A DNA stretch of 64,000 nucleotides from Mytilus edulis (lineage: Eukaryota > Mollusca > Bivalvia > Mytilida > Mytilidae). The number at the start of each line of letters is the position of its first letter. Position 1 is the stretch's first letter. Location of the stretch: contig NC_092352.1 in assembly GCF_963676685.1 (NCBI RefSeq), positions 26,245,117 through 26,309,116 on the forward strand, in the 5' to 3' direction. The notes under the pieces were generated by a model that worked only from the letters and a program-made list of their open reading frames with translations, searched no databases and was not told where the DNA came from. Below are positions 33,701-42,357 of this stretch, piece after piece. A program made the translations under genes and the position numbers.

Positions 33701-36306
33701 TTACTATAGAGACTTATTAATGGGCAACTTTCTTATTGATTTATAGAACATGTAGAAAGAAGCTTTCAAAAATTGTTAAGAGTTTATATGATAGCACCAA
33801 AAAGAAGGATATAAAATTAGCAGCCAAACTTTTTAAAACAGATGTATAAAAAACTAATTTAAAACTACAACTTTCTTATGTGTCTCAGACAGAAACCAAT
33901 AAATATCTCATAAGAATGTTATAGAATATTTTTATTGACCAAATTAGGGCCCCAGGAGGGCATAAAGCATACAAAAAATATTATAATAAACAATAAAATA
34001 TACAATACACAAACAATAGATATGTAACATGTGTATCAAAATAAAATAAAATAATATAATATACTAGAGAAAAAACACTCAACAAAACAGTAGCAGTGAA
34101 TTATTATTCAATGAATACAATGTTGAAATTAACTCAAGTGCACCCGGTAAGTGTATTTTCACTTTGAAAAAGACAAACAAGTAGTTTGTGCGGAGAAATC
34201 TCAATATGGAAAAAAAAATTAAGCACTTGCACATTTGACTATGAGGTATACTGCAAATAACAAGTTTATTTAATAAAGGATACTTAATATGACCTATATG
34301 CAGAAAAAACCAAGAGTTGGTGCTTAAAGGGAAGTCCCAACTTGTTATAAATGTCTTTCTGAAGTTAAAATATCTTTTTGGTTTTTTTTGTCATTCAATG
34401 AATTTGGAATAGATGGCAGATAATTGAAAGTCTCTGATCCATAACTTGTTTAAACTTCAGATTTAAAGCTTAATATGTCATGTAGACACCTTTTTATTTT
34501 GAAAACCTATATTTGACCCCTCAATGTCTTATGAGCGTCATTTGGGTTGAAATTTTATTGACATATATATAAATACCTCATGTCTCTGTTTACTAAGATC
34601 TGCCTTATCCAGTATCCCAGCACTAAGCAAATTGTATTTATACCCAAGGCCAACTGCAAAGTGAATTTGCAGTTTGCCATTTCTCTTGACTACATTTAGT
34701 TTGTTAGTAAAATATTGTGTATTCATGCATACTCACTTTTTTTATTCTTTGATATTTAACAACATGCCTCATTATACTTACATTTAATTAAGTTTTTATT
34801 ATTTTTTTTATATGCAACTGAATCAGGCAAACTTTGAGGAGCCATTATAAAGGCCCACCTGATTAAACTCCTGCTTAAATCCTATTAAGCATATAACTTT
34901 ACTTAAAACTAAGAGGTACTGAGAGGTTACAAAATGATACAGCATTAACTCTGTATATCTGACATGTCTGATTGCAAATTATTATTTTCATCACTTCCCT
35001 TTAGTTATATAAAAGATTTTAAAATTAGCCCAAATTAACAGTTTTAAGAAATACATATAGCACTGGATTTATTATCGCTCTCTTCATTGACCTATTTGGT
35101 AATCTTACCCTCAAATCAAGAACTTCAGATGAAGCTAGAAATTAGTCTGTAAGAAAGGTCACAAGATGATACAGCCTGAACTCTTATCATATAATACATG
35201 TATATATATATTTAAAATTGCAAATGATTTTATTCGTCCCACTCTTTATACAAGATTTTGAAATTATGCCTATAAATTATTATGCCACTTCACTGTTAAA
35301 AAATAAAAATAGAATTGAAACAAAATGTTTAATCATCTTCTATTCCTGGCTATCTAATACATTAAGCATATTTACTGTTTGTTTCATACATGTGTATATA
35401 TATTTAATCAGTATCTTCTATAGACACGATACATTTGATTTTCAAAAGTTAAAATGGTGAAATATTAATTTACCAGTAAATATTGCATAAAAGGGGATGA
35501 AAATGTTACATTTTCCCCAAAATTTGGTTTAAATTAGAATTTCAATACCTCCAAGTGAAACCTTTTCCAAAAACTGTTGACATTAATCTACCAAATGAAA
35601 ATGGGTGTCTTTTGCCTCATTTTTTGATAAGATGGAATCCCTCAGTTTGTGGGACAAAAATGTCGGAAAAAACATTACAAGAATTGCCTGACCAATGATT
35701 GGTATGGATATGAAAATACGGACTGTCATAAAGAAAACAGTCCATATTACATACATGACATAATCTTGATGTTCCTTTTAAACTCACTATGAAGGCTATA
35801 ATAATCTTCAACTATCCAGTAATAAGTTTTAATGCACACTACATTTTTTAGCTCTCATACAGAAAAATCCACACTACACACATAACTCTGGTGTGCTACC
35901 TAAATTGACCATGTATAGCCCTCTTTGGTTTTCTTTATTATTAATGTTATTACCTGAATTCATTTATTCCCCATGCTAATGTTAAGAGAGAATCCTTGTA
36001 GTTTCCATTCAAAAATAGGAACTGTAAAAAATCATTCAGTGCATGGGCTGATAATTGTTTCGTTGTGTCTGTTAAAATGTTATTCAAAGCACTTTTCAGA
36101 ACTGACATATAAAAATCTCTTATAAAACATGCTCTTGATTCTGAATAATTTGAAAATGAAAAACTTTTTAGTTCTGTTTCATTTTCATATTTTATAAGTC
36201 TTTTAATGTCTTCACATATACTTTTTAAATTAGCAATATCGTTGGTGTTTCGAATTGTATTATCAAACTGTTTAACAAATACACGGACTTCGTTTGATGC
36301 ATGCAT
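508..36306 (-). CDS. TELO2: TELO2 (TEL2), TTT-complex HEAT-repeat protein; 15 exons, 3' end outside window
   Basis: TELO2 with TTI1 and TTI2 forms the TTT complex, which works with HSP90/R2TP to stabilise PIKK kinases (ATM, ATR, mTOR, DNA-PK). I joined exons, high to low coordinate: 36306-35954, 32541-32350, 30940-30786, 29675-29528, 29172-29070, 28593-28525, 27912-27771, 26893-26757, 26311-26232, 25813-25700, 24876-24788, 23574-23483, 23134-23018, 22108-22037, 749-508. All have GT-AG borders and the phases agree, giving 701 codons plus 2 nt. The human protein is ~837 aa, so ~130 C-terminal codons lie left of the window. The protein aligns along its length with vertebrate TELO2. Landmarks include WGDNSAIRHT, SDDDLVPYDMS (a split CK2/PIH1D1-type acidic Ser motif), ETKTRRFSKG and GHFFYPLMTRFDR. 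The ATG at 36306 is the first in frame and starts with homology to known N-termini. The exon 9 donor (AAAA|GTTAAT) is weak. Confidence 0.95.
1701..1799. repeat. 33-bp minisatellite, three units
   Basis: The unit CATTGTTTTTGTTGGGTAAC.. plus a TGTCTCATT-type tail is repeated three times, at 1701, 1734 and 1767, with few changes. Short open frames on both strands here come from the repeat and are not genes. It lies downstream of nested copy A and has no counterpart downstream of copies B and C. Confidence 0.85.
1969..1974 (-). terminator. Poly(A) signal AATAAA, nested gene copy A
   Basis: TTTATT on the plus strand reads AATAAA on the minus strand, about 115 bases after the copy A stop codon. 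Copies B and C have the same signal in the same relative place, in an otherwise similar 3' flank. Confidence 0.5.
2088..3961 (-). CDS. Nested tandem gene, copy A (left): uncharacterised 444-aa protein
   Basis: I do not recognise this family. Coding exons are 3961-3937 (MKNLNNLN), 3706-3633 (DWTLKDADMQNDFQNENYQ..) and 3323-2088, all with good GT-AG sites and an open frame. Residues ~10-60 are charged and look like a short coiled coil (IKRQEQEFLSDFEELRQQF). Three Thr-Pro sites follow at ~71, 83 and 89, then an acidic patch at ~120-165 (SDDEEETVFFERE). A long Ser/Thr-rich, probably disordered region comes next, and the C-terminus is strongly basic (KKLLKFRESFKKKNG). There is no signal peptide or membrane segment. 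The layout suits a nuclear or cytoskeletal regulatory protein, but that is inference only. Three paralogues keep the frame and splice sites while accumulating scattered changes, which argues for a real gene. Confidence 0.82.
4074..4079 (-). promoter_or_regulatory. TATA-like element upstream of nested copy A
   Basis: The minus strand reads GTATATATGTTAT 113 bases before the copy A ATG. The same TATATA sits at 13122-13127 (copy B, 114 bases) and 19787-19792 (copy C, 114 bases), within a flank of about 350 bases conserved in all three copies. That flank also carries repeated AAGTACTTGTTAATT-type palindromic tracts (about 4140-4240). Position and conservation suggest the core promoter. There is no transcript evidence. 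Confidence 0.45.
5126..6035. repeat. ~160-bp tandem array, five full units plus a decayed one
   Basis: The phrase ACCATAACTCCTGAAC recurs at about 5284, 5443, 5603, 5764 and 5925. Each unit also holds AAAGTCAAAATCGTCATTAT and TTTTGTCATCAGTAACAACA. The open frame at 5751-5981 is a by-product. The block (about 5050-6090) is missing at the corresponding place in the B-C spacer (near 14150), so it was gained in the A-B spacer or lost from the other. Confidence 0.85.
6111..6863. mobile_element. 753-bp MITE with long, internally repetitive inverted termini
   Basis: The left end GTTCCAGACCATATGAGTAT mirrors the right end (reverse complement GTTCAAGACCATATGAGTAT). Both ends carry repeated GGACCGTA and GTCCGACCGTA words over about 100 bases, and the interior is AT-rich and non-coding. 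The duplicate spacer at about 14155-14180 has the unoccupied site (GATATAGATATATAATAATA). Comparison implies duplication of an ATATAT-like target, with the exact length blurred by the AT repeat. Confidence 0.8.
7465..8030. repeat. Dispersed ~160-bp repeat family (CAGACAGACAT..ATCATTCC), A-B spacer copy
   Basis: Several imperfect units contain CCAGACAGACAT, TTACAATCATTCCATACACC and CTATTGCTTATAGT, separated by ATGAAAATGAGGT or AAGGTCA words. The same family occurs at 15046-15600, 16430-16505 and 24310-24600, and in reverse orientation at about 45640-46440 and 63890-64000. No coding capacity is evident. The reading frame at 7163-7345 just upstream is not supported. Confidence 0.7.
8296..10151. 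mobile_element. 1,856-bp DNA element, CACTGTG termini, 5-bp TSD (Transib/RAG-like candidate, non-autonomous)
   Basis: The inverted termini begin CACTGTGCTTAAACGGC and agree for about 52 bases. Each contains a perfect 30-bp palindrome centred on CTTAAG. Subterminal GTCCGTAACTTT words occur at 8524 and 8557, and their reverse complement at 9855, 9888 and 9911. The flanks are AATAT on both sides, and the duplicate spacer at 16741-16765 has the single-AATAT empty site, so the 5-bp duplication is read directly. CAC-first, heptamer-like ends plus a 5-bp duplication are known for Transib and RAG-like transposons. EnSpm elements also start CACTG but make shorter duplications. No transposase frame is present; internal frames (8692-9254, 9599-9790) are short and unrecognised. 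Confidence 0.75.
10390..10935. repeat. 28-bp minisatellite, ~19 units, carrying TGACCTTGA
   Basis: The unit is CTTATATCATATGAGTGACC followed by TTGACCAA. By reading I count 12 exact TGACCTTGA words and several variants (GAGAACTTGA, TGACATTGA). It lies directly 3' of nested copy B and is paralogous to the array at 16990-17640. TGACCTTGA is the reverse complement of TCAAGGTCA, the extended half-site bound by ERR and NR5A/FTZ-F1 nuclear receptors. Whether that matters here is unknown. Confidence 0.92.
10997..11002 (-). terminator. Poly(A) signal AATAAA, nested gene copy B
   Basis: The minus strand AATAAA lies about 115 bases past the copy B stop codon, at the position equivalent to copies A and C. 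Confidence 0.5.
11115..13008 (-). CDS. Nested tandem gene, copy B (middle, mosaic): uncharacterised 444-aa protein
   Basis: Exons are 13008-12984, 12734-12661 and 12350-11115, with the same sizes, phases and splice sites as copy A. Up to about residue 270 it carries copy A states (TPKGLTD, INTLNDSSSYR, NFVNGN, SSSVSNKREATVERD). From there to the C-terminus it carries copy C states (EESYLRTVKKR, HKMASKLN, SLIKGKSTNKNE, LSIVNPLY, DSADDKVFKKPVV, KKLLRFRES). The flanks follow the same split: 5' flank and introns are A-like, while the 3' flank and minisatellite are C-like. The middle copy is therefore a recombinant gene. It is intact, with no stop or frameshift, so it may be expressed. Function unknown; the domain layout is as in copy A. 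Confidence 0.82.
13748..13864. repeat. 58-bp tandem duplication private to the B-C spacer
   Basis: GACTTGGAACAGGCACATA.. through GTTAGTGAGCCCTCAA is present twice in a row (13748-13806 and 13807-13864). The matching place in the A-B spacer, about 4708-4770, has one copy. Confidence 0.85.
14411..14864. other. Spacer segment replaced relative to the A-B spacer; starts with a hairpin
   Basis: The A-B spacer (about 7103-7273) and the B-C spacer lose similarity here and regain it at AATATCCAAAATG. The B-C version opens with GTGACTGAACAACAC, mirrored 40 bases later by GTGTTGTTCGGTCAC. That suggests a hairpin element end. The remainder is AT-rich without a recognised gene. Confidence 0.5.
15603..16422 (-). 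mobile_element. 820-bp 5'-truncated retroelement with 5-bp TSD
   Basis: The insert is flanked by AATGA on both sides, and the duplicate spacer at 7934-7947 shows the single-copy empty site. On the minus strand it begins inside a reverse-transcriptase-type tail (16402-16151, containing GISHPTFYGNIVYKAQK and FTEFYHRYK). It continues through an untranslated segment and ends TTTCTCAATTTTAT. The same 3' terminus closes another copy at about 46932 on the plus strand. The tail resembles the C-terminal region of retroelement polyproteins common in invertebrates; I cannot assign the clade. Confidence 0.7.
16990..17640. repeat. 28-bp minisatellite, ~23 units, carrying TGACCTTGA (3' of copy C)
   Basis: This has the same unit as the array at 10390-10935, with 17 exact TGACCTTGA words by my reading. 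A stretch of about 112 bases spanning 17345-17510 appears twice in succession (TGAATGACC, ATTGACC, ATAAGTGACC order), so the array itself has grown by block duplication. The two arrays are paralogous because the spacers are duplicates. Confidence 0.92.
17706..17711 (-). terminator. Poly(A) signal AATAAA, nested gene copy C
   Basis: The minus strand AATAAA lies about 115 bases past the copy C stop codon. Its flank is nearly identical to that of copy B. Confidence 0.5.
17824..19673 (-). CDS. Nested tandem gene, copy C (right): uncharacterised 447-aa protein
   Basis: Exons are 19673-19649 (MKNLNDVN), 19422-19349 (DWTLRDADVQNDF..) and 19068-17824. It is three residues longer than copies A and B because of an in-frame repeat (ATVSNEREVTV versus ATVERDVTV), plus a one-residue change in the acidic patch (SDDDEEET) offset elsewhere. 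Its introns and 5' flank are the most diverged of the three, while its C-terminal third and 3' flank match copy B. It is the most upstream copy in the direction of transcription, and its 5' flank joins unique sequence beyond about 20.1 kb. The features (short coiled coil, TP sites, acidic patch, basic C-terminus) are as in copy A. Family not recognised. Confidence 0.82.
20283..20667 (+). pseudogene. Decayed non-LTR retrotransposon RT C-terminus
   Basis: Three frames in succession spell the end of a non-LTR reverse transcriptase: KKILDECGFSKIW, then a zinc-knuckle block RRCLLCNIG..DEFHYLLECPF, then LKFRKLMRKSNKKSELKRLC before a stop at 20667. At least two frameshifts and an internal stop separate the pieces, so it is dead. 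C-x2-C..H-x4-C spacing is typical of the C-terminal zf-RVT of such elements. It lies in TELO2 intron 14 opposite to the host gene. Confidence 0.75.
23950..24600. repeat. Composite of two dispersed repeats inside TELO2 intron 11
   Basis: Bases ~23955-24065 are the reverse complement of part of the repeat at 31930-32030 (CATTTTCTATGTTCAGTGGACCG, then the block around AATTTGGCATTAAAATTAGA). Bases ~24310-24600 contain units of the 160-bp CAGACAT family. The frames read here on either strand (24097-24315, 24360-24581) are repeat by-products. Confidence 0.6.
28827..28960 (-). other. TELO2: Candidate alternative TELO2 exon (134 nt)
   Basis: A 134-nt open segment (phase 0, starting SVSILNLSVHQDSFKSLLRD) has a strong acceptor (CTTATTTTCAG) and donor (TTG|GTAAGT) between constitutive exons 5 and 6. 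The human protein aligns straight from exon 5 (..LLFRHSEK) to exon 6 (IHILQNVLGYLG) with no room for it. Spliced to the usual exon 6 acceptor it makes an immediate TGA. Spliced to a second acceptor 31 bases upstream (TGTTTCACAG|G at 28624) it stays in frame and adds 55 residues. It may be an alternative or poison exon, or spurious. Confidence 0.45.
30141..30317. repeat. (AT)n microsatellite followed by a hairpin MITE
   Basis: An AT run at about 30144-30167 is followed by arms 30177-30232 and 30262-30317, which are near-perfect inverted copies (ACAAATATAGCC..TATGAGGTC..GAAGTA). The loop is about 30 bases. It lies in TELO2 intron 3 and is non-coding. Confidence 0.8.
31230..31650. repeat. ~83-bp tandem repeat, five units
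   Basis: The word CCCGATATTATG recurs at about 31306, 31396, 31479 and 31562, with a decayed unit ending at about 31640. Spacing is 90, 83, 83 and 74. Each unit carries TTTTTTCTGTTTTGTTTCAG and TCCTTAAAGGTTCCTGTCTC. The apparent 148-aa frame at 31091-31537 is a Cys/Phe-rich translation of this repeat and not a gene. Confidence 0.85.
31745..32062 (+). repeat. Dispersed bivalve repeat with (TTCG/TCCG)n microsatellite
   Basis: It starts GCCCCACCTACGATAGTAGA and ends near GCATTCGTGTACTGAGGACA, with a tetranucleotide (TTCG/TCCG) tract at about 31793-31850. A partial reverse-oriented relative lies at 23955-24065. It sits in TELO2 intron 2. No coding capacity is supported. Confidence 0.65.
32690..35953. 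other. TELO2 intron 1 and adjoining intron 2 border: mostly featureless
   Basis: Bases 32695-32765 resemble part of the retroelement 3' region (TTTAGTATGACGTCCATTAT, also seen in reverse within 15603-16422). The rest is AT-rich sequence with only scattered short frames, none with codon bias or homology I recognise. Confidence 0.5.
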
Positions 36307-36694
36307 ATTGGATATTTTTGATAGATGTTTCCTCTTTCTCCCCTTTAGTGTATTTGTTTACATTTTTCTACACGTGGAGGTGGTGTGTAGTGTTCATTTA
36401 CCGCAAAATATTATTTAACGTTGCATTTCAAACTTTTAGTGTCGTAAAGACAGAAAATATTAGCTTTCAATAATATCTTTTCATGAAACTCATCCATGGA
36501 AAATTAAAGAACAAAAACTTACAAAAACAGTTACAATTAAAATCAAGCAACTAAAATTAGCACTTCATTAAAAATGACAGGAAGTCAAATAAATTCATTT
36601 GCGCTTGCGTTCTTGACATAGTTACCGCTCAGTCTGTTGTGAGCTTCATTGTCAACGTTTTTTTCCTGAAAAGGATCAACATTCTGCATTAGAA
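36307..36694. promoter_or_regulatory. Divergent TELO2-DNAL4 intergenic region, probable bidirectional promoter
   Basis: Only 388 bases separate the TELO2 ATG (minus strand, 36306) from the DNAL4 ATG (plus strand, 36695). The middle is AT-rich, with a slightly GC-richer stretch just before DNAL4 (about 36600-36660). I see no clear TATA box for either gene, which fits housekeeping divergent promoters. This is inferred from spacing only. Confidence 0.6.
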
Positions 36695-39298
36695 ATGGCT
36701 GAAACAACCGAAGAAAAGAAAGTTGATACGTCAGAGTCAAAGCGTATCCATACATATCCATTGATCAGAGTATGTTAATTGATATATTGTTTTGTTTAAT
36801 TTAGATTTTCATGTCATTTGTCTAAAGGAGTAGGTCCGGTAAGGGCCGATATTGGCCTCAAATTTCAAGTTCATCTAACGAAAGATTTTGGACACTTTTT
36901 AAACACTTAAGTGTCTATTTCAATTGATTCAATTAGTTTATGTGAAAGATTTTAACTGATTTAGTTATTAAAAACGCTCCGATTCAAGCTTAAATATGAA
37001 AAATATATCAAATATGCCAAAAAACGTCACTTTTATGATGGTTTTTGTCAAAAATGAAAGTGGCCTCATCCGTGTTCATCCTCAACCTTTATATATGTTA
37101 TGTATAATCATAAAATACAACTTACATTTCAATATTATGGATGAACACGAATGCGGCCACTTTCATTTAAGACGGAAACCGACTAAAATTTAACTAAAAT
37201 GCTTAAATTGTGAAGATTTTAGCAACTTAGCATGACTTTATGATGCTAGTACCCGATATATATGCATTGTATTGTCAAAAACAGCCCATATTTATGGAGA
37301 GGAATCATTCTACTTTCCAGTAAATATCTCAAAGATTACCTTTTCACAATTTTGTAAAACTGCTTTATTTTGGGGCCAAAAAGGGGTCTTACTGAACCTA
37401 CTCCTTTGAATGTGTATTCAAAAATGATGCTAAAATTAACAGTTGAGTTACAATTGATTGTTGCCTAATGTTGGTCATAATTACGGTAGACATACTTGGG
37501 GTGGCCTACTACGAATGATTTTTGTGACTATTACTAGGTAGGCGTGTAACACATTGGTGACATACACCTTATCGCTATTTCTGGCTGACCCAAGATCATT
37601 CTCGCTTGAACTATTGACGTCATATAACAATCACTTTTCCATTTTGGCGTCAAATCTTTTGTATTATTACGTCAAAATTTTATGGGAACCTGTGTGATGT
37701 CTAGTAATGGCAGACAAATAGCGATAAAGTGTATTGCGTTGATAAAGGAGAGTCAGGATCCCTATCAGGCCTATTGAGAATGCTTGGAATTCAAGTCAGC
37801 TATACATGTACCTGAGACTGTTCACTCTATATGATAATTTGTTATGGTGTTTAGGAACAGACATAAATAAATTGTTATTTCCTTTATTTTCATTTACTAC
37901 TTTTGACATTTTTAAGTAAGCACTACTTTATAACAGCTACAAATGTATATAACAAGTATCCAGTAAACAAGTAACTTTTTAACAGCCAGCAAATAAATAG
38001 ATATATATATATGGAAATTTTGTAAACATGTTAAATGGTGAACTTTTTATCATTACTTTTATTTTTTGTAGCATTCAGACATGAATGATGAAATGAAGAC
38101 TGAAGCTATGGAATTGTGTGTTACTGCATGTGAAAAATTCTCCAATAATAACGAGGTAATTAAGTGATCTAATTATTACATTTGAAAGTGGTGGGAATAT
38201 ATAATATTTTTGTACATTAAAAAAGTTAAAAGGGCATAAAAGTAAGTATCCCGTTACCTTCTTTTCCATAACAAGTCCACTGGCACTGTAGTCTGTATAA
38301 ATTGAATGATTTCCAAGAATTGGTTCATTAAGTTCAAGTGGTTCTATAAGTGAACCACATTGAAAATTAACAAATGTATCAACAATTTCAATTTGAGAAA
38401 ATCTTCAACCAGTCTGGTCAAGGCAGGTTGAAAAAATGTTTTCTGAAAGTCTCTAGTTGAGTGCATTGGATCATTTTCAATTTTGTCAACATTAATATAA
38501 ATGCACAAAATGCTTTCAAAAAATTTCTTTTTTAGTTCCCTGTTCCCTTTCAGCAAATATTGAGTTAGCCTAAACACCTTTTCATGGATACAATGTATGA
38601 CCACATTTATATCTTCTTTAATACATACATGTGTATGTGATCAGATATGTATTTTATGCTTCCATATATGTGTCAATTGGTATATTTATATGCTTAGATT
38701 TTTCAGGATGGAATGTTAAGAGCCAAGTCTCACTCCAAATCTCTATTTGTTTCTGGTCTATATTTGAGAACTTCATCAGCATTTCTGTCTCCTATAAACA
38801 CTATTCTTTTTGTTTGATGTGCAGACAAGTTAGCATTGAATTTCACACAGTCTGTTATGTATTTTAATATTTATGTATTAATGTACAAATATTAGGGTGT
38901 CTACTATTTAGCTACATTTATAAATTTACTTGTAACATTCCTGAGGTCAATGTTAACTCAAAAAGAAATGGTGAAATCTTATAAACAAATCTGTTAATTT
39001 TTTGTTTATCTGATACTGACTATACTGGCTTTGCATAAAACACATATATGGCACACTAAGAAAATGTTTTGTCTTTTCTTCAAACATAAAATGAAAAATG
39101 ATTCTGTTGACACATGTTTCTTTTGTTTTACAGACTGCAGCAAGAATGATCAAAGAAACAATGGACAAAAAGTTTGGTGCTTCATGGCATGCAGTAGTGG
39201 GTGAAGGATTTGGTTTTGAAATCACACATGAAGTTAAAAACTTATTATACATGTTTTTTGGTGGAAATATGGCCATCATAATATGGAAATGTTCGTAG
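36695..39298 (+). CDS. DNAL4: DNAL4, dynein axonemal light chain 4 (107 aa, three exons)
   Basis: DNAL4 is an LC8-family light chain of outer-arm axonemal dynein, working in ciliary and flagellar motors. Exons are 36695-36769, 38072-38155 and 39134-39298, with GT-AG borders and all junctions in phase 0, giving 107 aa against 105 in human. Diagnostic stretches are HTYPLIRHSDM, MELCVTACEKFSNNNE, AARMIKETMDKKFGASWH, GEGFGFEITHEVKNLLY and the terminal WKCS. Together they span the whole LC8 fold and match vertebrate DNAL4 far better than DYNLL1/2. The start ATG has a fair context (AGAAATGG) and gives the expected N-terminus (MAETTEEKK). A likely poly(A) signal is at 39872-39877. The gene is divergent from TELO2; intron 1 contains two terminal-repeat elements. 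Confidence 0.97.
36824..37407. mobile_element. 584-bp terminal-inverted-repeat element in DNAL4 intron 1
   Basis: The left end AAAGGAGTAGGTCCGGTAAG mirrors the right end (reverse complement AAAGGAGTAGGTTCAGTAAG). Inside is a second inverted pair (GAAAGTGGCCTCATCCGTGT against ATGAACACGAATGCGGCCAC) at about 37058-37170. No transposase is visible. The frame at 36996-37193 lies across this internal repeat and is not a gene. Confidence 0.7.
37565..37730. mobile_element. ~165-bp MITE in DNAL4 intron 1
   Basis: The left end ATACACCTTATCGCTATTTC mirrors the right end (reverse complement ATACACTTTATCGCTATTTG). A related element with ACCTTATTGCTATTTG ends is at 58498-58674. Both have TGACGTCA-like words and AAGTGATTGTTGTATGA-type inner sequence in opposite orientations, so they belong to one family. 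Confidence 0.65.
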
Positions 39299-39871
39299 AA
39301 ATTGACCTTTAGTACAGAATTGTAAATAACTATATAAAGAATGAGAGAACTGGATGTGTGATATCAGCTGTGATATTATATGTTTGTTATCAACGTTTAA
39401 AACCACATTCCATCATTATCAATCAGAAAATAGGCAATATCAGTGTTGATATGTCATGCCACACTGGGTTATTTATTTTGTGGTTGTACCATTTAAAAGT
39501 AATTGTGATGATTTCAGTCTACCTGAATATAGATGGTGAAGCAGTTTAAAATTGATCTGGTCTTTTAGGTTAAATTATATTTCATACAATAGTTCTTTGT
39601 TATTTTCAAGCTGTGATAAAAGTTGCCAGAAATACACATTTCATGTAGTTGTTATTTTACTGCATTTGTCATGATACATTCACCCGATTTAAGATTGTAA
39701 ACATTATTTTATTTTATTGTACATGATAAAACTTTTTTTATTCTAATTTATAAAAATATGAAATTTCCTTTGCCTTTGTTATTGTTGTATCTCTTGTTGA
39801 GAGTTGTCCATTGGCAATCATACCACATCTTCTTTATATATTTACCAGTATATTAGATTATTTAAATTGTA

Positions 39872-39877
39872 AATAAA
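39872..39877 (+). terminator. Possible DNAL4 poly(A) signal
   Basis: AATAAA lies 574 bases after the DNAL4 stop, shortly after a dispersed 'CATACCACATCTTC' repeat tract. It is the first clear hexamer I noticed downstream. Not confirmed. Confidence 0.35.
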
Positions 39878-40803
39878 TTGAAAATGCAAGTTTCTTATTT
39901 TTTGTGGGTAAAAAATTTTAACATTGCCAGATGACAGATCATTTACACTTTTGTTCCAATATGGTTTGACTCTGATTGGTAACCTATAGTAGTTAATTTC
40001 TGTGTCAATTGGTGTGTTGTGTAGAGTCTCATTGGCAGTATACCACATCTTCTTTGTTTGGGAGTTATTGCCCTTGAAATGTTGATTTTAAACTATTTGG
40101 TTTAAGGAGTTTGGTTAAAGATATAATTGCTAAAATGATCAGCCTGACATGGTGAATCAACCTAAAAATTTCAGATAAATCTAGTTTCCAGTTTTCGAGT
40201 AACAGTTGTCTCCGAAATATAGATTTCCCCCTTTTTCCAGCAGTTATTGACGGTTCTAGTGAAAACTATAGTGGTTAAAAGAGTAAATTGTAAAAAGGAT
40301 CAACACAACAAGATGCACCTTTTCTATAAAATAGAGAAAAATCTGTATTCCTTTTGGGTTTTTTTAAATATTGGCTCTCATATATTGATTTTTGTTCATG
40401 CATTTTTTGGCTGCTATAGTGAAAAATTAAAGTTTTTTTTTTATAAAGATATAGGTGTTCGAGTCATAACTTTCCTGAAAAATGGTCCTCATAACAAGAT
40501 CTTTATAATCTGAAAGTCTCTTAAATATGATTTTTGTTTGTTTTTGCCTATAGCCATGAGGATTTGTTCTAAGTTTCCCCTACTGACAGCATGCTGTGAC
40601 AACTTGTCAGTTCGATGCATTTCAATGATAAGGTACTATAAATTGTTTCCCAGATGCAACAAATGGTCGTTATCCTTAAGCTGCCAACCGTTATTTGTTA
40701 CATAGCTGAGAAAGATCAGCCATATAGGGTCAACAAATAACTTGAGAATTGGAAATTATTTGTCCTTTAAAACATAAAGATTGTTCTCCCTTTTTGCGTT
40801 TTT

Positions 40804-41507
40804 AGCTCACCTGGCCCAAAGGGCCGAGTGAGCTTTTCTCATCACTTGGCGTCAGTCGTCGTCCATCATTGTTAACTTTTACAAAACTCTTCTCGTCTGA
40901 AACTACTTGGCCACAATCATCATTGGGGTATCTAGTTTAATAAAATGTGTGGCGTGACCCAGCCAACCAACCAAGATGGCCACCATGGCTAAAAATAGAA
41001 CATAGGGTTAAAAATGTAGGTTTTGGCTTATAACTCTGAAGCCAAAGCATTAAGACATGGGTTTAAATTGTTTTGCAAGTCAAGATCTATCTGCACTGAA
41101 ATTTTCAGATGAATCGGACAACCGGTTGTTGGGTTGCTCCCCCTGAATTGGTCATTTTAAGGAAATTTTGCTGTTTTTGGTTATTATCTTGAATATTATT
41201 ATATATAGAGATAAACTGTAAACAGCAATAATGTTCAGCAAAGTAAGATCCACAAATAAGTCAACATGACCAAAATGGTCAGTTGACCCCTTAAGGAGTT
41301 ATTGCCCTTTATAGTCAATTTTTAATCATGGGCCAAGTTCATTATAAATAGAGATAATTGTAGGAAGCAAGAATGTTCAGTAAAGTAAGATCTACAAACA
41401 TATCAACATCACCAAATTACAATTTTGTCATTAATCCATCTGTGTCCTTTGTTTAATATGCACATAGACCAAGGTGAGCGACACAGGCTCTTAAGAGCCT
41501 CTAGTTT
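40804..41507 (+). repeat. Bivalve AGCTCACCTGGCCC dispersed repeat, complete-looking copy
   Basis: It begins AGCTCACCTGGCCCAAAGGG and ends with GACACAGGCTCTTAAGAGCC then TCTAGTTT. Inside are sequences such as CATTGGGGTATCTAG and two related segments (about 41215-41275 and 41345-41400, both with ATGTTCAG..AAAGTAAGATC). Similar ends also occur near 59404-59435 (GCAGGCTCTTGAAAGCCTC). This type is widespread in bivalve genomes. No protein is encoded. Confidence 0.7.
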
Positions 41508-42357
41508 AGTTCTTAAAACAAGTGTGGACACAGATCCATGTGGATAGTTCGTTAGGATGTTGGACAGTGTTTTCTGACAAAATTTTTTCTCTTTTACTCT
41601 AAAATTAGTGGCGATTAAAATCTGTTGTGAGTCACTTGTGACCATAAGCTTCAGCACTGGTGTGCCATATTTTCTTGATAAAAACATATCCTTTCATTGT
41701 AATATGCATCTCATATGGGTTTATCTTTTTTTTCTATTAGAGAGGACACCTTGAATGTAGGGAATTTCTGGCTTAGAATCATAGCCACTTCTATGGTCGT
41801 TCAAACGTTTGTAAAATGCTATTTGGACTCACTAACATACTGATTGCCAAATTTACACTGTTAGTCTGTAGAAGATACTTAGTATCCGTAACATTGCAAA
41901 TTTTGGCGTATTTCGTTACAGTGGGGTAAAAATCTGGGAATTCATAGTTATCTTGCAAGTCAGGCATCCACAACCCTCGCTAGAGTCCGCTGACAAGGTG
42001 CCTGGTTAAGAGGATAAATCACCTCTCACTAACTAGTCTTCAAGGCTGTTGGGACCTATGGAAAGTTAGTACAGATAGGTGAATACAAAGTTTTTGTTTT
42101 TGCAATGTTCCAGTGGAGCAAATCCGCTTTATTGTGATGGCATGTCTGAAGAGCAGTTCTATTGATGCATTTTTTTTCGATGACAACTTCAGGTAGAAAG
42201 ATATTGATGCTTGTGTAAAGGCTTGCAATGCGGATTTATATTATGATTCTATCCTTCACTTGTGTAACATAAGAAATGTGAGGCAGATGTTTCATAAGTG
42301 GATTTTATTTAGGGATGTGCGTCGTTGGAATGTTGAATGGACACATTAATTTATTGT

